From positions 1 through 6,444 of the forward strand of contig URZS01000067.1 in the NCBI GenBank assembly GCA_900552445.1: 6,444 nt of DNA, written 5' to 3'. Shown here piece after piece: positions 1 to 5,930 of this stretch. This DNA is from an uncultured Veillonella sp. (GTDB lineage Bacteria > Bacillota > Negativicutes > Veillonellales > Veillonellaceae). The position numbers were made by a program, and so were the translations under genes. The first letter of the stretch is position 1. The number at the start of each line of letters is the position of its first letter. Under the pieces are notes generated by a model. The model had not been told where the DNA came from. It was given only the letters and a program-made list of their open reading frames with translations, and made no database searches.

Positions 1-16
1 GGGAGATTGTAAGACT

Positions 17-703
17 TTGAAAAGAGTATTAACCTTAACATTAGCCTTGGCCATCGTAGCCGGTGGCTATATGTTCGAGGCTAATGGGGCGGGAGAGCAG
101 CCTTCTAAACAGGCACCGTCCATATCTGAGATAAACATATATACGCCTAAAGAGCTCAATGCACGTCAAAAAGACTTGGTTGAAATTGGTCGCTATACAG
201 CGTCTGGAGATCAAGGTGCATTAAAGAGTACAATTGCTTCTGCTATCGAGCGAGGTACGTTGACGCCGCAAGAGGTGAGTATTGCGATTCGTCAACTTTA
301 CTCTGCTGCTGGTTTGAAGCAAATGAATGCAGCTTTAGCTACATTCGATCAATTACGTGAAGAGCGCCCTGAGTTTGGTGCTGATTACGAAAAAATGGTT
401 CCTAAGCAAACAGGTCTTAGTGCTTTATTGGGGAATGGCACTAATGGGGCTGCTTTAACAAAGCAGAAGACTGAGGAAGTTAAGGAAGGGGTTCAGTATA
501 ATACGTTCCGTATGAAAAAGCCTAAACCTCAAAATCGTAATCGTTCTCGTCTAGGTAAATTAGACCGTGAATTGGTAGCGGCTGCAGCATTAGGTACTCG
601 AGTTGGTAAAAATAATCTATTCAGTGCATCTGAAAAGAGTTTATCTGAGCTTGGCCTAAGTAAATATCAAATTGAAAATCTAGAATCTATGATTTTTGAA
701 TAA
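17..703 (+). CDS. Secreted CMD/AhpD-like double-domain protein, start uncertain
   Basis: The product is a 228-residue exported protein. Residues 1-25 look like a signal peptide: a Lys-Arg start, a hydrophobic core (about 4-20) and a possible cleavage after the Ala at 25. Residues 47-115 resemble one carboxymuconolactone decarboxylase (CMD) repeat: LNARQKDLVEIG, then a SGD turn, then TPQEVSIAIRQLYSAAG and NAALATFDQL, which matches the family pattern of a helix pair followed by 'qlYayaGfpralnal'. A Lys/Gln-rich linker (about 116-178) leads to a second, more worn repeat (179-226, starting LGKLDRELVAAAAL). There is no cysteine, so AhpD-type CxxC redox chemistry is excluded; activity is unknown. 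The start is TTG at 17, chosen because it places the signal peptide at the N-terminus. A GGGAG at 1-5 is rather far (11 bases), and the frame stays open to the window edge, so an upstream start is possible. A strong terminator follows. Fold assignment is by eye from family knowledge. Confidence 0.72.
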   Translation: MKRVLTLTLALAIVAGGYMFEANGAGEQPSKQAPSISEINIYTPKELNARQKDLVEIGRYTASGDQGALKSTIASAIERGTLTPQEVSIAIRQLYSAAGLKQMNAALATFDQLREERPEFGADYEKMVPKQTGLSALLGNGTNGAALTKQKTEEVKEGVQYNTFRMKKPKPQNRNRSRLGKLDRELVAAAALGTRVGKNNLFSASEKSLSELGLSKYQIENLESMIFE

Positions 704-708
704 AATCT

Positions 709-740
709 AGACCTACTTCTTCGGAAGTAGGTCTTTTTTA
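709..740 (+). terminator. Rho-independent terminator with UUCG tetraloop
   Basis: A perfect 11-bp stem (709-719 with 724-734) is closed by a TTCG loop in the stable C(UUCG)G context. It continues directly into a run of six T (734-739). It begins six bases after the stop codon at 701-703, so it ends transcription of the secreted CMD-like gene and insulates it from trmB. Confidence 0.95.
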
Positions 741-763
741 TATGGTAGACGAGGGAAATGTAA

Positions 764-792
764 TTGACGTTTAACTCCCCCTTTTCTATAAT
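764..792 (+). promoter_or_regulatory. Sigma-A-type promoter of trmB
   Basis: A -35 box TTGACG (764-769) matches the consensus in five of six bases, and a -10 box TATAAT (787-792) is perfect. They are separated by the ideal 17 bases. The start would fall near 799, giving a leader of about 67 bases before the trmB ATG at 866. It lies just after a terminator, as expected for a fresh transcription unit, and should be strong and constitutive. Confidence 0.85.
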
Positions 793-865
793 TAATAAGA
801 TAGGTATATGACCTGTGAAGATAAATATAAATAATACATTATTGGAATAGATGTAAGGAGAAAGT

Positions 866-1525
866 ATGCGCCTTCGTAGAAAACCGTGGATTGATGAAGC
901 TATCCACGAATATGACTCTCATATTATTTTGTCTGGACATGAAGAACACAAAGGCAAATGGCGTGAGTTATTTGCTCATCCAGAGCGTCCATTATATATG
1001 GAACTTGGTACTGGGAAAGGCCGATTTATTGCAGGCATGTCTGAAGCATATCCAGATGCTAACTTTGTAGGTTTTGAAGTACAACTTGGCGTAATTTACT
1101 ACGCAGCACAAAAAATCTTTGAAGGGGAACGGAACAATGCAAAGGTCTCTCTATTTGATATTGCAGGTATCGAAGAGATAGTGGCACCTGGAGAAGTTGA
1201 CCGCTTCTACATTAACTTCTGTGATCCATGGCCTAAGGCGAAACATGCAAAACGTCGCCTTACATACCACACATTCCTTGACCGCTATGCTCGTCTTTTA
1301 AAAGATGGTGGTGAAGTACATTTCAAGACCGATAATGAAGGTTTATTTATGTTCTCTCTTGAAGAATTTAAAGAATGCGGCTGGGAGCTTAAAAATGTAA
1401 CCTACGATTTACATAGTACAGATCTGCCAAACGTTAAAACTGAATATGAAGAGAAATTTAGTAAAAAAGGGCAACCTATTTTCCGCTTAGAAGCAGTTAA
1501 GCCAAAAGTACAAAAGGAGGCTTAA
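866..1525 (+). CDS. trmB: tRNA (guanine-N7-)-methyltransferase TrmB
   Basis: TrmB uses S-adenosylmethionine to form 7-methylguanosine at position 46 in the variable loop of tRNAs, in the cytoplasm. The 219-residue length is normal for the bacterial single-subunit enzyme. The Rossmann-type methyltransferase core shows motif I ELGTGKG (46-52) and the acidic end of the next strand GFEVQLG (69-75). The family signature follows: NFCDPWPKAKHAKRRL (117-132), with the conserved Asp-Pro-Trp-Pro and basic patch for tRNA. HFKTDNE (152-158) and the C-terminal TEYEEKF (192-198), a TrmB tail motif near the substrate pocket, are also present. All expected key motifs are intact. The ATG is preceded by AAGGAG (855-860) with a 5-base spacer. 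A strong promoter lies upstream, and the gene is probably cotranscribed with the SEDS gene one base downstream. Confidence 0.97.
   Translation: MRLRRKPWIDEAIHEYDSHIILSGHEEHKGKWRELFAHPERPLYMELGTGKGRFIAGMSEAYPDANFVGFEVQLGVIYYAAQKIFEGERNNAKVSLFDIAGIEEIVAPGEVDRFYINFCDPWPKAKHAKRRLTYHTFLDRYARLLKDGGEVHFKTDNEGLFMFSLEEFKECGWELKNVTYDLHSTDLPNVKTEYEEKFSKKGQPIFRLEAVKPKVQKEA
1515..1520 (+). promoter_or_regulatory. Ribosome binding site of the SEDS gene, inside trmB
   Basis: A perfect AGGAGG lies in the last sense codons of trmB, six bases before the ATG at 1527. The trmB stop (1523-1525) falls between this site and the start, so ribosomes ending trmB terminate within the next gene's initiation region. This arrangement favours translational coupling. 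Confidence 0.85.
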
Positions 1526-1526
1526 T

Positions 1527-2870
1527 ATGGAAACACCGAATAAGGGGGATAGTCGGTGGGGCTCACTCTTTAGGAATGATTTACAAGGTATGCTCTTGCC
1601 TATAGTACTCATTACTATTATTGGCAGTGTCAATATCTTTAGTGCCACCTATATCAGCTCTATTTATGAAAATACTGGGCTTTTAGGCTATTTCTGGAAA
1701 CATATTGTCTTTTTGTTAATCTCATTAGCTGTAGGAATTATTTTATACCGCTATGACTATCGACAATTACAGAAGGATCATATGTTGCAACGCATTATGG
1801 TTGCTACGCTTGTTGGGTTAGTGTTAGTACTCATCATGGGGACCGTTATCAATGGTGCTCGCCGGTGGATCTTAATCGGGCCCATATCTGTACAGCCTTC
1901 TGAGTTTGCTAAATTGGCGGCTCTTATATGGACTTCTGCTAAGTTGAGTAGCTTAAGAAAATGGGGTAAGCCTCGACATACGAATCCATTGATCAATATG
2001 AAAGGCTATTTTGGCGAGCGCATCAGTTACATGTTTCCTATGTTAAGTTGGCCAGCAGTATTTGCAGGGTTAACATTCTTCCAACCAGACTTGGGGACAA
2101 CGATACTAATATTTGGATTTTCCTTTATTCTGATTTATTTAGCCGGATTTGATGGAAAATTCTTTGGTGGTGCCTTTGCCGTAGCAGGTTTCCTTGGTTT
2201 CATTGCGGCTCGTTCGTCGCCGTACCGCTGGGAACGTATTCAGTCTTGGTTTGACCCATGGCCTCATGCGCAAGATATGGGTTACCAAACTGTACAAGGT
2301 TTGTTAGCCGTTGGTTCTGGTGGCTTCCTAGGGGAAGGCTTTATGCAAGGTACATCCAAGTACTTTTACTTGCCAGAAGCACATACAGACTTCGCTTTTG
2401 CTGTGTGGGCTCAAGAAATGGGATTCCTTGGGGCTGTATTTGTTGTTATCTTGGTAGCAGCTTTCACCTACTATGGATTCCGTATTGCCAATAAGGCCCG
2501 TGATGAATTTGGTAAATGGCTAGCCATGGGCATTACCTTGCTCATTAGTGGTCAAGCCTTATTTAACATCGCCATGGTGTGTGGCATTATGCCTGTAACA
2601 GGTGTGCCATTACCATTTGTTAGTTATGGTGGTTCTTCTTTATTGATGAACTTTATGGCCATTGGTTTATTAGCGAGCATTGGCCGTCGTAATGTGGAAG
2701 GTGTAAAACAAGTCGGTACAGTTGAGGATTTACCGTCCTTACGTGAGGAAACGCAAAGCCGATTCAAACCGGCTGCTCCAAAAACTCCTAAAAAAACGGA
2801 AATGCCTGGTCCTTTTAGACCGAAAACGGCTAAAAGACCAACTCGTAGACGACCTAGGTCTGAACGATGA
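1527..2870 (+). CDS. SEDS-family peptidoglycan glycosyltransferase, RodA/FtsW type
   Basis: The product is a 447-residue polytopic membrane protein of the SEDS family. These proteins polymerise lipid II into glycan strands, working with a class B penicillin-binding protein. Family motifs seen: GARRWI (110-115), QPSEFAKL (123-130), FQPDLGTT (185-192), DPWPHAQDMGYQ (243-254), GSGGFLGEG (263-271), LPEAHTDF (282-289) and PVTGVPLPFVSYGGSS (356-371). Asp288 in the HTDF motif corresponds to the extracellular-loop aspartate needed for activity in RodA and FtsW. The GVPLPF wording before SYGGSS leans towards RodA rather than FtsW, but I cannot decide between elongation and division from this alone. 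No class B PBP gene is adjacent. After the last membrane helix, residues about 390-447 form a Pro/Lys/Arg-rich tail, ending with RRRPRSER, which is longer than in typical relatives. The start is fixed by an AGGAGG six bases upstream. Confidence 0.93.
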   Translation: METPNKGDSRWGSLFRNDLQGMLLPIVLITIIGSVNIFSATYISSIYENTGLLGYFWKHIVFLLISLAVGIILYRYDYRQLQKDHMLQRIMVATLVGLVLVLIMGTVINGARRWILIGPISVQPSEFAKLAALIWTSAKLSSLRKWGKPRHTNPLINMKGYFGERISYMFPMLSWPAVFAGLTFFQPDLGTTILIFGFSFILIYLAGFDGKFFGGAFAVAGFLGFIAARSSPYRWERIQSWFDPWPHAQDMGYQTVQGLLAVGSGGFLGEGFMQGTSKYFYLPEAHTDFAFAVWAQEMGFLGAVFVVILVAAFTYYGFRIANKARDEFGKWLAMGITLLISGQALFNIAMVCGIMPVTGVPLPFVSYGGSSLLMNFMAIGLLASIGRRNVEGVKQVGTVEDLPSLREETQSRFKPAAPKTPKKTEMPGPFRPKTAKRPTRRRPRSER

Positions 2871-2873
2871 TAT

Positions 2874-2903
2874 TTAACTTATGTAGTATAAGGTGAATAT
2901 ATT
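2874..2903 (+). promoter_or_regulatory. Possible promoter of uraA
   Basis: TTAACT (2874-2879, four of six consensus bases) and TATATT (2898-2903, five of six) are 18 bases apart. The predicted start is near 2910, immediately before the long hairpin at 2912-2947. Such boxes are easy to find by chance in AT-rich DNA, and read-through from the SEDS gene is the alternative because no clear terminator separates the two genes. Confidence 0.35.
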
Positions 2904-2911
2904 TAGTATGG

Positions 2912-2947
2912 ATTTATATAGCATCTCTTAAGAGGTGCTGTATAAAT
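2912..2947 (+). repeat. Long inverted repeat / hairpin in the uraA leader
   Basis: Arms 2912-2927 and 2932-2947 pair over 16 positions, including two G-U pairs in RNA, around a TTAA loop. The centre, CTCTTAAGAG, is a perfect DNA palindrome. No T-tract follows on either strand, so it is not a standard terminator. It lies between the SEDS gene and uraA, ending 23 bases before the uraA ribosome binding site. Possible roles are a 5' stabilising stem-loop, an mRNA processing site or an operator. It does not show purine-riboswitch or PyrR-site architecture. Confidence 0.8.
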
Positions 2948-2980
2948 GCAACGTACTTGTATTGTATGTGAGGAGAAAAG

Positions 2981-4264
2981 ATGAAGGATTATATTGATAT
3001 CCAAGAACGCCCGTCCTGGGGTCAAATGTTGCCACTTAGTTTTCAACATTTATTCGCTATGTTTGGTTCTACTGTATTGGTACCTTATTTACTGAAAGTA
3101 GATCCAGCTACGGCATTATTTATGAATGGTATTGGTACATTACTATACTTATTCGTGTGTAAAGGTAAAATTCCAGCTTACCTTGGTTCTAGCTTCGCCT
3201 TTATCGCTCCTGTAGCAGGTGTGTTATCTGCTGGTCTTGGCTATGAAGCGGCAAAGGGGGCCTTCGTTGTATTTGGTCTTTCCTTTGTGATTTTATCTGT
3301 TCTCGTTCGTTATATTGGTACTCGTTGGATCGATAAGTTATTCCCGCCAGCAGCGATGGGTGCTATCGTAGCTATTATCGGTTTGGAATTAGCGCCAGTA
3401 GCGATGAGTATGTCCGGCCTTATTGGTAATCAAGATTTAGGCATGAGCCACAGCCAAGCTATTTTTATCTCTATGTTTTCCTTAGTTGTTACCTTGCTTG
3501 GTACTGTTGTGTTCCGTGGCTTCTTAGCCGTTATTCCTGTTCTTATCGGCGTTGTTTCAGGTTATATTTTATCCGCTATTATGGGGGTTGTTGACTTCTC
3601 TGGTGTAGAAGCTGCTCCATGGTTGTCTTTGCCGCAATTCTACGGCATGCCTGTATTCGACATCAATGCGATCATCATGATTATGCCAGCTCTCTTCGTA
3701 GTATTTGCAGAGCACGTTGGTCACTTGGTTGTAACTAGTAACATCGTTGCTAAAGACTTAATGAAAGAGCCAGGCTTACAACGTTCCTTGCTCGGTGATG
3801 GTCTTGCGAATATTCTTTCTGGTTTCTTCGGTGCTACACCAAATACGACATACGGTGAAAATATCGGCGTACTTGCTATCACTCGTTGCTTCAGCGTATG
3901 GGTAATCGGTGGTGCTGCAGTGCTAGCGATGATCGTCTCCTTCGTAGGTAAGGTAGCTGCTCTAATCCATGCTATTCCAGTACCAGTTATGGGTGGCGTA
4001 TCCATTCTCTTGTTCGGTATCATCGCAGCATCTGGTTTGCGCATGTTAGTAGAACGTAAAGTAGACTACACAAACCCTGTTAACATGATTCTTACATCCG
4101 TTGTCCTCGTTGTAGGTCTTAGCGGTGCAGAACTTGCGGTAGGTCCAGTAGTATTAAAAGGTATGGGCCTTGCCACTGTAGTAGGTATGGCGATGAGCAT
4201 TACTTTGTTGATTCTTCAAAAAACTGGCGTTGGTAATGACCAATTGAAAAACACTGAAGTATAA
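2981..4264 (+). CDS. uraA: Uracil permease UraA (NCS2 family uracil:proton symporter)
   Basis: UraA imports uracil with protons across the inner membrane for pyrimidine salvage. The 427-residue length fits the family, which has 14 membrane segments in a core and a gate domain. Conserved sections seen: FQHLFAMFGSTVLVP (21-35), AYLGSSFAFIAP (66-77), FAEHVGHLVVTSNIV (242-256), GFFGATPNTTYGENIG (281-296) and IPVPVMGGVS (332-341). Glu244 and Glu293 align with the uracil and proton-coupling glutamates of E. coli UraA (Glu241 and Glu290). The stretch from about 242 to 400 reads as nearly the E. coli protein with small changes, so uracil is preferred over xanthine or urate as substrate. AGGAG (2971-2975) sits five bases before the ATG. 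The gene forms its own unit or the end of a trmB-SEDS-uraA unit, and a terminator follows. No other pyrimidine gene is next to it, and no PyrR-type attenuator was recognised in the leader. Confidence 0.95.
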   Translation: MKDYIDIQERPSWGQMLPLSFQHLFAMFGSTVLVPYLLKVDPATALFMNGIGTLLYLFVCKGKIPAYLGSSFAFIAPVAGVLSAGLGYEAAKGAFVVFGLSFVILSVLVRYIGTRWIDKLFPPAAMGAIVAIIGLELAPVAMSMSGLIGNQDLGMSHSQAIFISMFSLVVTLLGTVVFRGFLAVIPVLIGVVSGYILSAIMGVVDFSGVEAAPWLSLPQFYGMPVFDINAIIMIMPALFVVFAEHVGHLVVTSNIVAKDLMKEPGLQRSLLGDGLANILSGFFGATPNTTYGENIGVLAITRCFSVWVIGGAAVLAMIVSFVGKVAALIHAIPVPVMGGVSILLFGIIAASGLRMLVERKVDYTNPVNMILTSVVLVVGLSGAELAVGPVVLKGMGLATVVGMAMSITLLILQKTGVGNDQLKNTEV

Positions 4265-4336
4265 TTCAAGTTGCTAATGAGGCTACAATATACATCCTTC
4301 CGTTTATAAGCCCAATTTGTTTTTACTCCTTATAAT

Positions 4337-4382
4337 AAACGACTACTCGATCAGATTTATATCTGTGAAAGTAGTCGTTTTT
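4337..4382 (+). terminator. Composite-stem terminator after uraA
   Basis: An outer perfect 11-bp stem (4337-4347 with 4370-4380) encloses a 4-base by 4-base internal loop. Inside that is a 5-bp inner stem (4352-4356 with 4361-4365) with a TTAT loop. The right arm runs into five T (4378-4382). It lies 72 bases after the uraA stop and just before the nfeD promoter, so it separates the two transcription units. Confidence 0.88.
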
Positions 4383-4392
4383 ATTAATTATC

Positions 4393-4421
4393 TTTATAAA
4401 TTATTTTTAATATTGTATAAT
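4393..4421 (+). promoter_or_regulatory. Promoter of the nfeD-floA operon
   Basis: A perfect -10 TATAAT (4416-4421) is 17 bases from a moderate -35 TTTATA (4393-4398, four of six bases). The start would be near 4428, giving a leader of about 37 bases to the ATG at 4465. The region is very AT-rich and immediately follows a terminator. A second, weaker pair (TTGTAT 4413-4418, TATAAA 4436-4441) overlaps it. Confidence 0.65.
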
Positions 4422-4464
4422 GAGTATATAAGTTGTATAAAATTAATTATAGAGAGGAGGGCCT

Positions 4465-4929
4465 ATGGAGTTTTTAATTTGGATGGCTATAGGGATTTCC
4501 CTGATGGCGGTAGAACTCGTTGTACCGGGCGGTATTTTAGGGCTCATCGGTTATTGTGCATTTCTTTGGGGCGTTTTTGTAGCTCTTGGAGAAGGAACGG
4601 TAGCGCTGTATGCAGTACTAGGATTAACAGCCTTGCTAATTGTTCTTATCATCGTGTTCTTTAATCACTTTGAAAAGACTTGGATAGGCAAATTGTTTAC
4701 CTTAGGGCAACGATCTACGACCAAGGCTGGCTATGTATCTAATGATGTATTAGAGGATTTAGCTGGTAAAGAGGGCGTAGCTCATACTACACTGCGCCCT
4801 GCAGGTATTGCTAAAATTGATGGTAATTTGGTAGATGTTGTAACCGAAGGGGACTTCATCGATGCCGGTTCACCGATTGTGGTGCTTCGTGTTGTAGGGG
4901 GCCGCAATATTGTTAGAAAGCGCGATTAA
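4465..4929 (+). CDS. Short NfeD-family membrane protein
   Basis: NfeD proteins are membrane partners of flotillin/SPFH proteins, usually encoded beside them. This 154-residue protein is the short form. Hydrophobic helices span about 3-18, 24-41 and 47-67, with the family-typical acidic-then-turn wording VELVVPGGILGLIGY (16-30). A soluble C-terminal part (about 88-154) has the OB-fold pattern of NfeD: GKEGVAHTTLRPAGIAKIDG, then a VDVVTEGDFI turn and the final strand IVVLRVVGGRNIVRK. The ClpP-like serine protease domain of long NfeD proteins is absent, so it is probably a scaffold or chaperone rather than a protease. AGGAGG (4455-4460) lies four bases before the ATG. It is the first gene of an operon with floA, 36 bases downstream of its stop; B. 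subtilis yqeZ-floA is a comparable pair, but there the NfeD is long. Confidence 0.9.
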   Translation: MEFLIWMAIGISLMAVELVVPGGILGLIGYCAFLWGVFVALGEGTVALYAVLGLTALLIVLIIVFFNHFEKTWIGKLFTLGQRSTTKAGYVSNDVLEDLAGKEGVAHTTLRPAGIAKIDGNLVDVVTEGDFIDAGSPIVVLRVVGGRNIVRKRD

Positions 4930-4955
4930 GCTTTCACCACATCGTCGTATATAAT

Positions 4956-4960
4956 GGAGG
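4956..4960 (+). promoter_or_regulatory. Ribosome binding site that decides the floA start
   Basis: GGAGG lies five bases before ATG 4966. An in-frame ATG at 4954 overlaps this site and has no Shine-Dalgarno of its own, so initiation at 4966 is preferred. Confidence 0.85.
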
Positions 4961-4965
4961 TTATT

Positions 4966-5922
4966 ATGGATGTAGGTATTTTAATTTTGATTCCCATTCT
5001 ACTGATTGGGATTATGGTGTTCTTATATATTGTGCCATTAGGCCTTTGGGTATCCGCTCTTGCAGCGGGCGTTAATGTTGGTATCTTTACACTCGTAGGT
5101 ATGCGCTTGCGTCGTGTAAATCCATCCCAAATCGTAATGCCTTTGATTAAAGCTAATAAAGCAGGCCTTGATGTAAACGTAAATCAGCTAGAAGCGCATT
5201 ACCTTGCAGGTGGTGACGTTGACCGCGTCGTAGATGCGTTGATCGCCGCTGAACGAGCATCTATTCCTTTGACATTTGAACGTTCCGCAGCTATCGACCT
5301 TGCAGGTCGCGATGTATTGGAAGCGGTACAAATGTCCGTTAATCCTAAAGTGATTGAAACACCAATTATCTCTGCAGTAGCAAAAAATGGTATCGAACTC
5401 AAGGTTCGTGCTCGTGTAACTGTACGTGCTAATATTGACCGCCTCGTTGGTGGTGCTGGTGAAGCTACTATTATCGCCCGTGTTGGTGAAGGTATCGTAA
5501 CGACTGTAGGTTCCTCTGAAGAGCATACAGATGTACTAGAAAATCCAGATCACATCTCTCGTACTGTTTTGGGTAAAGGTCTTGATGCGGGTACTGCATT
5601 CGAAATCTTGTCCATCGATATCGCTGACGTAGACGTAGGACGTAATATCGGTGCTCAATTGCAAACTGACCAAGCTGAAGCGGATAAGAAAATCGCTCAA
5701 GCTCGTGCCGAAGAACGCCGTGCCATGGCTGTTGCTACAGAACAAGAAATGCGTGCGAAAACACAAGACATGCAAGCTAAGGTTGTGGAAGCACAAGCTG
5801 AAGTTCCTAAAGCATTGGCAGAAGCTTTCAGAAACGGTAATCTTGGCGTTATGGATTACTACAATATGAACAATATTATTGCAGACACTAAAATGCGTGA
5901 AAACTTAGCAGATAGTGAATAG
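4966..5922 (+). CDS. floA: Flotillin-like protein FloA (YqfA/UPF0365 family)
   Basis: FloA is an SPFH-related scaffold of functional membrane microdomains. In B. subtilis it affects membrane fluidity, signalling complexes and cell-wall processes. From ATG 4966 the protein has 318 residues, close to the 331 of B. subtilis FloA. A membrane-inserted hydrophobic hairpin covers about 4-46. It is followed by [20 protein letters not shown] (49-68), then the PHB/SPFH-like domain (about 100-225, including [20 protein letters not shown] at 141-160). An Ala/Glu/Lys/Gln-rich helical region (233-287) is probably for oligomerisation. The family-typical end is [20 protein letters not shown] (291-310). All family landmarks are present without gaps. 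An ATG four codons upstream (4954) is less likely because it overlaps the ribosome binding site. It is cotranscribed with nfeD and is followed closely by a third gene whose ribosome binding site overlaps its stop codon. Confidence 0.95.
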   Translation: MDVGILILIPILLIGIMVFLYIVPLGLWVSALAAGVNVGIFTLVGMRLRRVNPSQIVMPLIKANKAGLDVNVNQLEAHYLAGGDVDRVVDALIAAERASIPLTFERSAAIDLAGRDVLEAVQMSVNPKVIETPIISAVAKNGIELKVRARVTVRANIDRLVGGAGEATIIARVGEGIVTTVGSSEEHTDVLENPDHISRTVLGKGLDAGTAFEILSIDIADVDVGRNIGAQLQTDQAEADKKIAQARAEERRAMAVATEQEMRAKTQDMQAKVVEAQAEVPKALAEAFRNGNLGVMDYYNMNNIIADTKMRENLADSE

Positions 5923-5930
5923 GAGTAGCT

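Noticed and set aside
802..814. AGGT-N5-ACCT inverted repeat in the trmB leader as an operator
   Set aside because: The arms are only four bases long, expected by chance, and no other copy was noticed in the window.
2258..2494. Plus-strand frame of 78 codons within the SEDS gene
   Set aside because: It is out of frame with intact SEDS motifs (including HTDF), lacks a ribosome binding site and encodes a Cys/Trp/Arg-rich sequence typical of frame shadows.
2871..2980. Purine riboswitch or PyrR attenuator before uraA
   Set aside because: The spacer contains one simple hairpin, not a three-way junction, and no terminator/antiterminator pair or PyrR-type loop was found.
3721..4044. Minus-strand open frame of 107 codons inside uraA
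   Set aside because: It lies fully within a strongly supported conserved gene; the translation shows no family features and it is best explained as an antisense shadow.
4317..4664. Open frame of 115 codons starting in the uraA-nfeD spacer
   Set aside because: It runs through the uraA terminator and nfeD promoter, overlaps nfeD in another frame, has no ribosome binding site and gives a protein without sensible composition.
4950..4955. TATAAT just before floA as an internal promoter
   Set aside because: There is no usable -35 box 16-18 bases upstream, and the predicted start would remove the floA ribosome binding site.
5188..5796. Several minus-strand open frames inside floA
   Set aside because: They overlap each other and a well-conserved gene. 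Their translations, rich in Ser/Thr/Asn or Cys/Phe, look like antisense shadows of floA codons.
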